Positions 6,659-13,619 of a DNA stretch of 18,195 nt are shown in pieces (the stretch's first letter is position 1; each line of letters begins with the position of its first letter). The notes under the pieces are model-generated. The model was not told the DNA's origin, ran no database searches, and saw only the letters and a program-made list of their open reading frames with translations. Origin of the DNA: an uncultured Burkholderiales bacterium (GTDB taxonomy: Bacteria > Pseudomonadota > Gammaproteobacteria > Burkholderiales > Burkholderiaceae_E); the NCBI GenBank assembly GCA_903898725.1, contig CAIUGQ010000442.1, positions 1 to 18,195 of the forward strand, read 5' to 3'. Made by a program: the position numbers and the translations under genes.

Positions 6659-7681
6659 ATGGAGACGATCCCGGAGGGTCTGGACGGCGAGCGCGTGCGC
6701 GAGGTGCTGCAGCGCCTCGGCCTGTGCGCGCCCGACGAGCCGCTGGCCTTCGAGCCCCTGGCCGGCGGGGTGTCCTCGGACATCGTGCGGGTCGACCTTC
6801 CCGGCCGCAGCCTCTGCGTCAAGCGTGCGCTCGCGCGACTGAAGGTCGCGGCCGACTGGCGGGTCCCCGTCGGGCGCAGTGCCCACGAGGCCGAGTGGCT
6901 GCGGGTCGCCGGCGAGATCGTGCCCGATGCCGTGCCCCGGCTCCTCGGCTACGACCCGGTGCTCGGGGCGCTCGCCATGGCGTGGCTGGATCCCGAGCGG
7001 CATCCCGTCTGGAAGGGCCTGCTGCACCAGGGACACTGCGAGCCGGGGTTCGCGGCTGCGGTCGCGCAGCACATCGTCGCGATCCATGCCCGCACCGCAG
7101 GCGACCCCGGCATCGCCGCCCGGTTCGACACCGGCCCGCTGTTCCATGCGCTGCGTCTCGAGCCGTACCTGCTCGCCACCGCCGAACGTCATCCGTCGCT
7201 CGCCGACCGGCTCCGCACGATCGCGCGGACGACCGCGGCCACCCGGCTCGCCCTCGTCCACGGCGACGCGAGCCCCAAGAACATCCTGGCGGGTCCGGGC
7301 GGCCCGGTCCTGCTCGATGCGGAATGCGCGTGGTACGGCGATCCCGCGTTCGACGCCGCGTTCTGCCTGAACCACCTGCTGCTCAAGTGCCTGTGGACAC
7401 CGGCGGCCGCCGGCGCACTGCTCGCCTGCTTCGACGCCTTCGCCGCCTCGTACCTGGCCGGCGTCCGCTGGGAGTCGTCCGCGCGGCTGGCCGCCCGCGT
7501 CGGTGCGCTGCTGCCGGCGCTGCTGCTCGCACGGGTCGACGGCAAGTCCCCGGTCGAGTACCTCGTCGACGAGCGCGACCGCGCGTTCGTGCGCCGGGTC
7601 GCGTCGGCCCTGCTCGTCGATCCGCCCGCCACGCCGGCCGCCATCGCCGACGCTTGGCGCGGCGCGCTCGCCACCAGGTAG
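6659..7681 (+). CDS. APH-fold phosphotransferase paired with enolase paralogue
   Basis: This 340-residue protein belongs to the aminoglycoside phosphotransferase/choline kinase-like family, cytoplasmic small-molecule kinases using ATP. Visible features are a glycine-rich nucleotide loop region LAGGVSSDIVRVDL (34-47), a likely ATP-binding Lys55 in LCVKRA, the catalytic loop LVHGDASPKNIL (199-210) with Asp203 and Asn208, and the metal-binding Asp220 in VLLDAECAWYGDP. All residues required for activity appear present. It does not resemble a known resistance enzyme and its substrate is unknown. It lies 81 bp upstream of an enolase paralogue on the same strand, suggesting that the kinase makes the phosphorylated substrate of that enzyme. 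This is inference. The ATG at 6659 is preceded closely by a -10-like box, so translation may be leaderless. Confidence 0.82.
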   Translation: METIPEGLDGERVREVLQRLGLCAPDEPLAFEPLAGGVSSDIVRVDLPGRSLCVKRALARLKVAADWRVPVGRSAHEAEWLRVAGEIVPDAVPRLLGYDPVLGALAMAWLDPERHPVWKGLLHQGHCEPGFAAAVAQHIVAIHARTAGDPGIAARFDTGPLFHALRLEPYLLATAERHPSLADRLRTIARTTAATRLALVHGDASPKNILAGPGGPVLLDAECAWYGDPAFDAAFCLNHLLLKCLWTPAAAGALLACFDAFAASYLAGVRWESSARLAARVGALLPALLLARVDGKSPVEYLVDERDRAFVRRVASALLVDPPATPAAIADAWRGALATR

Positions 7682-7762
7682 CGCCGTGCCTGCGCGCCGT
7701 CCTGCCCGGCCACGTCTCGTGCCCCCGCCGCCGCCACGTCCTGTCCACCGGAGACCCTCACC

Positions 7763-9079
7763 GTGACCGACACCCCCTCGAGCGTCCCGCCCACCCGCCG
7801 GATCGCCAGCGTCCAGGCCCGGCGCGTCTGGGATTCGCGCGGACGTCCCACCGTCGAGGTCGAGGTCGCCACCGCCGCCGGTGCGCGCGGCCGGGCGATC
7901 GCACCGGCGGGCGCCTCGACGGGCAGTGGCGAGGCGGTCGACCTGCGTGACGGTGGTGTCGCGTTCGGTGGCCACGATGTGCGTCGGGCGATCGCCGGCA
8001 TCGACGCATCGATCGCACCCGCGCTCGTCGGCCGCGACGTCAGCGCGCAGGCCGAGCTCGATGCGATGCTGGTCGCGCTCGACGGCACGCACGACCGCTC
8101 GCGGCTGGGCGGCAACGCGCTGGTCGCCACCTCGATGGCGCTTGCGCATGCCGCGGCCGCGTCGGCCGGGCGGCCGCTGTGGGCCTGGCTGGCCGGCGAT
8201 GCGCCCGCGATGCTGCCGCTGCCCGAGATCCAGATCTTCGGCGGTGGTGCGCATGCGGGCGGCCGCCTGGATCTGCAGGACTTCATGGTGGTCGCGGTCG
8301 GCGCCGACGACTGGCGCACCGCGCTCGACTGGACGGCCGAGGTCTACCGCGCCGCGGGCCGTCTGCTCGCCGATGCCGGGCGCCTGCAGGGCGTGGCCGA
8401 CGAGGGCGGCTTCTGGCCGGCCTTCGACGACAACGAGCAGGCGCTGACGATGCTGACCCGCGCCATCGAGGCGGCGGGCCTGCGTCCGGGCGAGGATGTC
8501 GCGATCTCGCTCGACATCGCGGCGAGCAACTTCGGGCGCGGGGGCCGCTACCGGATGGCCCGGGCCGATGGCCGGCCGCGCGAGCTCGAGTCCGGCGAAC
8601 TCGCCGAACTGCTGCTCGGCTGGCTGCGCCGCTACCCGGTGGTGTCCATCGAGGATCCGCTCGCCGAGGACGACCTCGCCGGCCTCGCTGCCTTCACTGC
8701 GGCGGCCGGCCCGCGTGTCCAGGTCGTCCTCGACGACGCCGTGGTCACCAGCGCCTCGCGCATCCGTGCCCATGCCGCGGCCGGTGCCGGCAACACCGCG
8801 CTGATCAAGCCGAACCAGGCCGGGACACTGACCGAGTCGCTCGCGGCGCTCGAGGCATCGCGGGCCCTCGGCTGGGACGCGATCGTCTCGGCGCGCTCCG
8901 GCGAGACCGAGGACACCACCATCGTCCACCTGGCGGTCGGCTGGGGCGTGCGGCAGCTCAAGGTCGGCTCCTTCGCCCGCTCCGAGCGGATGGCCAAGTG
9001 GAACGAGGGTCTGCGGATCGGCGAGTCGCTGTCCGAGGGCTTCGCGCTGCCGCCGCGATCGGCGTTTCCCTGGGGCTGA
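7763..9079 (+). CDS. Enolase paralogue with altered active site
   Basis: This is a 438-residue full-length enolase-family protein. The start is GTG at 7763 with GGAG at 7750-7753. Metal ligands are kept: Asp251 (SLDIAAS), Glu297 (SIEDPL) and Asp324/325 (LDDAVVT). Also kept are mobile-loop Ser52 (GASTGS), His164, acid-side Glu214 (DEGG), base-side Lys349 (LIKPNQ) and Lys400, and the phosphate-binding Arg378-Ser379. Two catalytic positions differ from true enolases: the QEFM Glu (yeast Glu168) is Asp173, and the SHRSGETED His (yeast His373) is Ala377. The usual NIINGG-type segment is replaced by QIFGGG. These changes cluster around the C3 hydroxyl of 2-phosphoglycerate. It is probably an enzyme acting on a related 2-phospho acid rather than the glycolytic enolase, though weak enolase activity cannot be excluded. 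Its partner is likely the upstream kinase. Confidence 0.85.
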   Translation: MTDTPSSVPPTRRIASVQARRVWDSRGRPTVEVEVATAAGARGRAIAPAGASTGSGEAVDLRDGGVAFGGHDVRRAIAGIDASIAPALVGRDVSAQAELDAMLVALDGTHDRSRLGGNALVATSMALAHAAAASAGRPLWAWLAGDAPAMLPLPEIQIFGGGAHAGGRLDLQDFMVVAVGADDWRTALDWTAEVYRAAGRLLADAGRLQGVADEGGFWPAFDDNEQALTMLTRAIEAAGLRPGEDVAISLDIAASNFGRGGRYRMARADGRPRELESGELAELLLGWLRRYPVVSIEDPLAEDDLAGLAAFTAAAGPRVQVVLDDAVVTSASRIRAHAAAGAGNTALIKPNQAGTLTESLAALEASRALGWDAIVSARSGETEDTTIVHLAVGWGVRQLKVGSFARSERMAKWNEGLRIGESLSEGFALPPRSAFPWG

Positions 9080-9089
9080 CCGGGGCGCC

Positions 9090-9743
9090 TCAATCCGGGC
9101 GCATGCCCATCCGGTTCGCGGCGAGCACCGCCTGCGTGCGGTTGCTGGCGCCGAGCGCACGAAGCACCGCGCTCACATGCACCTTGACCGTCCCCTCGGC
9201 GAGCTGCAGCTGACGGCCGATCAGCTTGTTCGGCAGGCCGCGCATGATCAGCCGCAGCACGTCCTTCTGGCGTTCGGTCAGGCCGAGCTGGCGCACGTCG
9301 GTGGGCAGGGCGGCGCCGGCCGCGCCCCAGGCCCGTGGGGCCGTGCCGTCCGGGTCGCGCGGGACGTAGATGCCGCCACCGGCGATCGCACGCACCGCGG
9401 TGCCGAGCCGCTCGGCGTCGGCGGTCTTCGGCAGGAACCCGCTCGCGCCCGCGCGCAGGCAGCGATCGATCGTCGCGCGGTCGGTCGCGCCGGACAGGAC
9501 CATCACCGGGACCCTGGGAAACCGGCTGCGAAGGGTCTCGATGCCCGAGGTCCCGACGGTGTCGGGCAGGTTCAGATCGAGCAGGATCAGATCGAACCTG
9601 GGTGCGGAGGAGAGCAGTCTCAGACCTTCGGCCAGACAGTCCGCCTGCTCCACGCGGGGCGCGTCACTCGTCTCGCACAGCTGGACGAGCACACCGCCAC
9701 GGATCAGCGGATGGTCGTCGACGATCAGCAGGTGCATCGTCAT
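9090..9743 (-). CDS. NarL/FixJ-type response regulator (orphan)
   Basis: This 217-residue DNA-binding response regulator has a receiver domain (1-120) with acidic pair Asp9-Asp10, phospho-acceptor Asp56 in LILLDLNLPD, Ser84 and Lys106 in FLPK, so phosphorylation should work. A Pro/Ala linker follows. The LuxR-type helix-turn-helix spans about 154-211 (LTERQKDVLRLIMRG, then the recognition helix in GTVKVHVSAVLRALGA). ATG at 9743 is preferred: GAGAGG sits about 9 nt upstream in the transcript and it opens directly into the receiver fold. No histidine kinase lies in the window, so its signal is unknown. It is convergent with the enolase paralogue (10-bp gap) and divergent from dusA. A perfect palindrome next to its promoter could be its own binding site. 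Confidence 0.92.
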   Translation of the reverse strand: MTMHLLIVDDHPLIRGGVLVQLCETSDAPRVEQADCLAEGLRLLSSAPRFDLILLDLNLPDTVGTSGIETLRSRFPRVPVMVLSGATDRATIDRCLRAGASGFLPKTADAERLGTAVRAIAGGGIYVPRDPDGTAPRAWGAAGAALPTDVRQLGLTERQKDVLRLIMRGLPNKLIGRQLQLAEGTVKVHVSAVLRALGASNRTQAVLAANRMGMRPD

Positions 9744-9779
9744 GCCGGGGCCTCTCTGCATCGTTCTGGGTCTGGGCAA

Positions 9780-9808
9780 TGGTCGAGGTCGCCGACTCGG
9801 CATGTCAA
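9780..9808 (-). promoter_or_regulatory. Sigma70-type promoter for the response regulator gene
   Basis: On the minus strand, a perfect -35 TTGACA lies at 9808-9803. An 18-nt spacer leads to a weak -10, GACCAT (9784-9779 region). The predicted transcript would have a leader of about 30 nt before the ATG at 9743. The -35 is the best in the window; the weak -10 suggests that activation may be needed. Confidence 0.45.
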
Positions 9809-9812
9809 CGGG

Positions 9813-9826
9813 CCGACGGCCGTCGG
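9813..9826. promoter_or_regulatory. Perfect 14-bp palindrome upstream of response regulator
   Basis: CCGACGGCCGTCGG is fully self-complementary and lies 4 bp upstream of the response regulator's -35 hexamer, an activator-like position. It is also about 25 bp before the candidate dusA -10. Dimeric LuxR-type regulators bind dyads, so it could be an operator for the neighbouring regulator. In GC-rich DNA such palindromes also arise by chance. Confidence 0.4.
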
Positions 9827-9851
9827 GGCTAAGACTTTCGGACGATCCGGG

Positions 9852-9857
9852 TACGAT
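9852..9857 (+). promoter_or_regulatory. Possible -10 box upstream of dusA
   Basis: TACGAT lies 79 nt before the chosen dusA ATG at 9937. An in-frame GTG at 9868 would be close to the predicted transcription start, so the true start of dusA may be there instead. Confidence 0.3.
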
Positions 9858-9936
9858 GGCGCGTCGCGTGCGTGAGGGCCGACCCCTTCCACGCACGTTC
9901 CGCCGTTTCGCGATTCCGATTCCCGTGCCGACCCCG

Positions 9937-11040
9937 ATGCATCCGCCCGCCGCCGCCCCGACTCCCGCCGTCCACGCTGCCGACGGCCGCGCGAACGACT
10001 GGCGCTTCTGCGTCGCGCCGATGATGGACTGGACCGACCGTCACTGCCGCGTCTTCCACCGGCACCTGTCCCGACGGGCACGGCTCTACACCGAGATGGT
10101 CACCACCGGCGCCGTGCTGCACGGCGACCTCGAGCGGCTGCTCGGTTTCGATCCGATCGAGCAACCGGTGGCACTGCAGCTCGGCGGCAGCGAGCCCGAC
10201 GCGCTGGCGCGGGCGGCGCGCATCGGCGAGTCGCGGGGCTATTCGGAGATCAACCTGAACTGCGGCTGTCCGAGCGAGCGCGTGCAGCGCGGCGCCTTCG
10301 GTGCCTGCCTGATGGCCGAGCCGATGCTGGTCGCCGACTGCGTGAGGGCGATGCGCGATGCGGTGTCGGTGCCGGTCACGGTCAAGCACCGGATCGGCCT
10401 CGGACGCGACGAGTCGTACGCGATGGTTCGCGATTTCGTCGGTGCGCTGTACGACGCCGGCTGCCGCGTCTTCATCGTGCATGCCCGCAACGCATGGCTC
10501 GACGGGCTGAGTCCCAAGGAGAATCGCGAGGTGCCGCCGCTGCGGCATGCGGTGGCACACCGCCTCAAGGCCGATTTCCCCGACGCCGTCATCGTGCTCA
10601 ACGGCGGGCTCGCCTCGCTCGACGAGGCGCTGGCCGCCGAGCCCGGGCTGGACGGCACGATGCTCGGTCGGGCGGCCTACCACGAGCCGTGGCTGCTCGC
10701 GGGCGTCGATGCGAGGGTCTACGGAGATCTCGGGTCGGAGCCGACCCGCAGCGAGGTGGTCGAGCGGATGATCGCCTACAGCGCGTCGGCGCGGGCGCGC
10801 GGCGTGCCCCTGCGATCGGTCGTGCGCCACATGCTCGGGCTGTACCACGGCCGACCGGGCGCGCGTGCCTGGCGTCGCACGCTGTCCGATGCGCGACTGC
10901 TCGCCGATGCCGACGAAGGCCTGCTCGCGCGGGCGCTGCACGAGGTCGAGACCGCGTCGCATGCGGGCGAGTGGCACGAGCCCGCCGCGCCGACCGGTGC
11001 CGCGACGGGGCGCAGCCCGGGCCTGCTCGCGTCGTCCTGA
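9937..11040 (+). CDS. dusA: tRNA-dihydrouridine synthase A (DusA)
   Basis: The FMN enzyme reduces uridines in the tRNA D-loop (positions 20/20a for DusA) using NADPH. The 367-residue product shows the DusA N-terminal signature RFCVAPMMDWTDRHCRVF (23-40), the FMN-site segments ALQLGGSEP (79-87) and EINLNCGCPSERV (105-117) with catalytic Cys111, KHRIG (150-154), VHARNAWLDGLSPKENRE (181-198), and LNGGL and LGRAAYHEPWLL in the phosphate-binding part of the TIM barrel. KHRIG and SPKENRE favour DusA over DusB/C. The C-terminal helical tRNA-binding domain follows, with a Pro/Ala-rich tail. The start is uncertain: ATG 9937 lacks a clear ribosome binding site and an in-frame GTG at 9868 would add 23 residues. 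The gene converges on the DUF2069 gene, 7 bp away. Confidence 0.94.
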   Translation: MHPPAAAPTPAVHAADGRANDWRFCVAPMMDWTDRHCRVFHRHLSRRARLYTEMVTTGAVLHGDLERLLGFDPIEQPVALQLGGSEPDALARAARIGESRGYSEINLNCGCPSERVQRGAFGACLMAEPMLVADCVRAMRDAVSVPVTVKHRIGLGRDESYAMVRDFVGALYDAGCRVFIVHARNAWLDGLSPKENREVPPLRHAVAHRLKADFPDAVIVLNGGLASLDEALAAEPGLDGTMLGRAAYHEPWLLAGVDARVYGDLGSEPTRSEVVERMIAYSASARARGVPLRSVVRHMLGLYHGRPGARAWRRTLSDARLLADADEGLLARALHEVETASHAGEWHEPAAPTGAATGRSPGLLASS

Positions 11041-11047
11041 GGGGCGT

Positions 11048-11413
11048 TCAGGCCGACGGCCGGGCGGCCGCCGTGCGGGCGGCCTTCACGGTCGCCAGGA
11101 TCCCGAACCAGGCCACGCTCGCGAGTGCGGCCTCCACCCAGCCCAGCAGACGGCTGGTCGCGTCCGGGTCGCTCATGCCGCGCACGATGCCTTCGCAGAG
11201 ATAGACGAGGATCAGCATCGACCACCACTGGAACGCGCGCACCCGGCCGCGGACCAGCGAGGGCAGCACCGCTGCGAGGGGCAGCACCTTGAGCACCATC
11301 AGCGAGCCGCCCGGCTTGAGCGGTGCGAGCCAGAGTTCCCACGCGACGCACAGCACGACGAGGGCGGCGACGGCGGCCACGACGATGCGGCGGGGCAGGG
11401 CGGTCGGGTCCAT
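11048..11413 (-). CDS. DUF2069 inner membrane protein
   Basis: This 121-residue protein has four hydrophobic segments, at about 12-30, 37-53, 62-77 and 91-110. The sequence AWELWLAPLKPGGSLMVLK and RAFQWWSMLILVYLCEGIVR are typical of DUF2069, a small four-helix membrane protein family of unknown function in Proteobacteria. The start MDPTALPRR at 11413 fits the family; a second in-frame ATG at 11431 would add six residues. It is divergent from the brkB gene with only 25 bp between start codons, so the two promoters must overlap. In betaproteobacteria this pair is, as I recall, often accompanied by wrbA, which is absent here. Function unknown. Confidence 0.85.
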   Translation of the reverse strand: MDPTALPRRIVVAAVAALVVLCVAWELWLAPLKPGGSLMVLKVLPLAAVLPSLVRGRVRAFQWWSMLILVYLCEGIVRGMSDPDATSRLLGWVEAALASVAWFGILATVKAARTAAARPSA

Positions 11414-11425
11414 ATGCGTCGAAGG

Positions 11426-11431
11426 TATCAT
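11426..11431 (+). promoter_or_regulatory. -10 box for brkB (leaderless arrangement)
   Basis: TATCAT ends 7 nt before the brkB ATG at 11439. Transcription would start at or next to the start codon. An alternative in-frame ATG at 11430 overlaps this box, so it could be used only if transcription starts further upstream. Confidence 0.45.
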
Positions 11432-11438
11432 GCCTCCG

Positions 11439-12761
11439 ATGCGCGAATTCCTGGCCAACCTGCGGCAGATGCTGTCGTCCATGGTGCGGCAGGCGGCGGC
11501 ACTGCGGCTGCAGCAGACGGCGAGCAGCCTGACCCTCCTGACCCTGATGGCGGTGGTGCCGATGGCCGCGGCGGGGTTGCTCGTGCTCACCGCGCTGCCG
11601 GCGTTCGGCACGATGCGCGCGAACGTCCAGCGCTTCGTCGCCGAGAACCTGTTCCTGCCGTCCTTCAGCGAGACGGTCACCGGCTACATCGAAGCCTTCG
11701 TCGGCGCCGCCGAGCAGCTCTCGGCGATCGGCACGCTGCTGTTCCTCGCCACCGCGCTCACCGCGATGCTGACGATCGACCGCACGCTCAACGGCATCTG
11801 GCGCACCCAGCGGCCACGGCCGCTCGCGCAGCGCCTGGCCCTGTACTGGAGCCTGCTGACGGTCGGCCCGGTGCTGCTCGGCGCGACGCTCGGCCTGCAG
11901 GTCCGGGTGGCCGCGCACCTGGGCGACTGGGGCGTGCTGGTGGAGGCGATCGCGCGCGTTTTGCCGACGGTGCTCGGTGTCGGGGCGATGACCCTGGTCT
12001 ATCGCCTCGCGCCCAATGCGCGGGTGAGATGGGTGCACGCCTTCGCCGGCGCGCTGGTCGCCGCGTGCCTCTTCGAGGTGCTGCGCCGGCTGCTCGGCGT
12101 GTACATCGCGCGGTTTCCCAGCTACACCGTCGTCTACGGCGCGTTCGCGGCGCTGCCGCTGCTGCTGGTGTGGCTGTTCGCGATCTGGATGAGCGTGCTG
12201 GTGGGCGCGCTCGTCGCGGCCAACCTCAGGTTCTGGGGCGTGGCGCTCGGGCCGCCCCATGAGTCGACGCCGGCCTCGGAGTTCGATCGGGTCGTGCGCG
12301 TGCTGACCGAGATCGTCCGCAGCGCGCCGCATCGCGTGCCTGCCGCCCGCTTCCGTCCCGACTTCGACGGCGATCCGATCGCCGCCGACCGCATCGCCTC
12401 GCTGCTCGCCGCGCAGGGCTATCTGGTGCGGGTCTGGCCGGTCAGCGGCGAGGGTGGGGCGGCGGGCGTCTGGGAAGAGCTGTGGTTGCCGTCGGTCGAC
12501 CTGCCGGGCAAGACGCTGCGGCCCGTCTTCGATCGCGTGTGGCTCGGCCCCTCGGACCGGCGCTCGCGTCTGCGCGCCCAGCGCGCCGGTGCGAAGGGCG
12601 GCATCGATCCGGGCGGCGAGCTGCTGTCGCGGCCGATCGGCGAGGTGCTGGGTGCGCCGACGGGCGAGGGGCCGGGTGCGCCGATCAGCGAAGGGTTGGC
12701 TGCGTCGACTGGCGAGCTGCGGGTCGCGCCGTTCGCCGCAGGTCAGGCCGCGCCGCGCTGA
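11439..12761 (+). CDS. YihY/BrkB (UPF0761) family inner membrane protein
   Basis: The 440-residue protein has the YihY/BrkB membrane core at about 25-268 with six hydrophobic segments. Family-typical pieces are SLTLLTLMAVVPM (30-42), AMLTIDRTLNGIWRTQRPRP (109-128), and FPSYTVVYGAFAALPLLLVW (226-245) followed by FAIWMSVLVGALVAANLRFW. Members were once called ribonuclease BN by mistake. BrkB of Bordetella was linked to serum resistance, and transport has been proposed, but the function is not settled. A cytoplasmic C-terminal region (about 280-380) looks like a winged-helix-type domain found in many longer members. The last 45 residues are a repetitive Gly/Ala/Pro tail. ATG 11439 is chosen because a -10 box lies immediately upstream. 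Confidence 0.9.
   Translation: MREFLANLRQMLSSMVRQAAALRLQQTASSLTLLTLMAVVPMAAAGLLVLTALPAFGTMRANVQRFVAENLFLPSFSETVTGYIEAFVGAAEQLSAIGTLLFLATALTAMLTIDRTLNGIWRTQRPRPLAQRLALYWSLLTVGPVLLGATLGLQVRVAAHLGDWGVLVEAIARVLPTVLGVGAMTLVYRLAPNARVRWVHAFAGALVAACLFEVLRRLLGVYIARFPSYTVVYGAFAALPLLLVWLFAIWMSVLVGALVAANLRFWGVALGPPHESTPASEFDRVVRVLTEIVRSAPHRVPAARFRPDFDGDPIAADRIASLLAAQGYLVRVWPVSGEGGAAGVWEELWLPSVDLPGKTLRPVFDRVWLGPSDRRSRLRAQRAGAKGGIDPGGELLSRPIGEVLGAPTGEGPGAPISEGLAASTGELRVAPFAAGQAAPR
12624..12743 (+). repeat. Five degenerate 24-bp repeats in the brkB 3' end
   Basis: The tail of the BrkB-like protein is built from 8-residue units: LSRPIGEV, LGAPTGEG, PGAPISEG, LAASTGEL and RVAPFAAG. Each is encoded by a 24-bp unit with a recurring core such as GGTGCGCCGA. 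Divergence between units shows the array is old or under protein-level constraint. Confidence 0.65.
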
Positions 12762-12780
12762 GCGCCGGCGGCCGTCGCCG

Positions 12781-13608
12781 CTAGCCCGGCGTGCCCATGC
12801 GCACGAGCACGGTGGCCCGCAGCCAGCCGTCGAGCGCCTCGCGCAGCGCATCGGGTGCCTCGGTCATGATCGCGTGGCCGCTGCCGGCGACCCGCGTGAC
12901 CGTCACGTCCGGCATCGCGCCGATCAGGCCGGCTGCCGCGCGCGGCGGCGTCATCGCGTCCCGTTCGCCGAGCACGAGCAATGCCGGGCAGCGCAGCGCG
13001 GCCGCGCGCTCGAGGCCGAGGGCGTAGGCATTGCAGGCGGCGAAGTCGTTGAGCAGCACGCCGGGCGGCTGCCGTTCCATCAGCCGCAGGTTCTGGAAGA
13101 AGACCGAGAAGCCCGGCCCCGGCGTGCCCGGCCGGTGAACCAGGCGCGCGTGCGACCACTGGTTGATCATGTCGAAGGCCGCGGGCTCGTTGTCGCGCGC
13201 GGCGTCGAGCAGGACGTCCGACACCTTCATCGGGAACGCGGTGCCGACCATCGCGATGCCGCACACCGCGTCCGGCGACTGGCCGCTGGCCTCGAGCGCG
13301 ATCAGCGATCCCATGCTGTGCCCGACGATCGCCGCGGCGCGGGTCACGCCGCAGGCGTGCAGCGCGCGCAGCACCCAGGCCGCCATCGATCCGACGTCCG
13401 ACAGCGCCGGCCCGGCGCTGCGTCCGTGGCCGGGCAGGTCGAGTGCCAGCACAGAGAACCCGTGATGGGCCAGGTGCCGGGTCTGCAGGATCCAGACGCT
13501 GTGGTCGTGCTGGGCACCGTGCACGAACACCACGACCGGTCGCGTGGCATCGAAGGGGCGCCCTCCGGTGTAGGCGTAGGCGCTGCGGCCATCGACGTCG
13601 AACTGCAT
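12781..13608 (-). CDS. Alpha/beta-fold hydrolase, metY operon partner
   Basis: The product is a complete 275-residue alpha/beta hydrolase. The oxyanion segment is VVFVHGAQHDHSVW (26-39), followed by LDLPGHGRS (57-64). The nucleophile elbow GHSMGS has Ser98. The acid is probably Asp217 (LGERDAMTPP) and the base His245 (GSGHAIM). The triad is complete, so it should be an active hydrolase, but the substrate cannot be read from sequence. No signal peptide is present. It follows metY by 11 nt; its ribosome binding site TGAGGAGA includes the metY stop codon, so the two are translationally coupled. The C-acyltransferase-like MetX shares this fold, but MetX is about 100 residues longer and has a lid domain and its own motifs, so this is not MetX. 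Confidence 0.88.
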   Translation of the reverse strand: MQFDVDGRSAYAYTGGRPFDATRPVVVFVHGAQHDHSVWILQTRHLAHHGFSVLALDLPGHGRSAGPALSDVGSMAAWVLRALHACGVTRAAAIVGHSMGSLIALEASGQSPDAVCGIAMVGTAFPMKVSDVLLDAARDNEPAAFDMINQWSHARLVHRPGTPGPGFSVFFQNLRLMERQPPGVLLNDFAACNAYALGLERAAALRCPALLVLGERDAMTPPRAAAGLIGAMPDVTVTRVAGSGHAIMTEAPDALREALDGWLRATVLVRMGTPG

Positions 13609-13619
13609 GCTCGTTCTCC

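Noticed and set aside
6659..7681. Aminoglycoside resistance gene
   Set aside because: Only the general kinase fold is shared; there is no similarity to a known resistance enzyme and the pairing with an enolase paralogue suggests metabolism. No mobile element is nearby.
4666..7950. A very long plus-strand open frame (over 1000 codons) across fumC and the stress gene
   Set aside because: It is antisense to clearly recognisable fumC, then enters the wrong frame of the phosphotransferase. Composition is Arg/Pro/Ala-rich, as expected for shadow frames in very GC-rich DNA with few stops.
7763..9079. Calling this gene the glycolytic enolase (eno)
   Set aside because: Two catalytic positions differ (Asp173, Ala377) and the context is a kinase gene rather than the pyrG/kdsA type of neighbourhood; a gene symbol would overstate what is known.
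6386..9160. Minus-strand open frame opposite the phosphotransferase and enolase genes, continuous with the stress gene
   Set aside because: It lies antisense to two well-supported enzymes, is low-complexity, and has no family resemblance. Only the last 212 codons (5747-6385) make a plausible protein.
12781..13608. The hydrolase next to metY being MetX (homoserine O-acetyltransferase)
   Set aside because: 275 residues is about 100 too short, and the lid region and family motifs of MetX are not seen.
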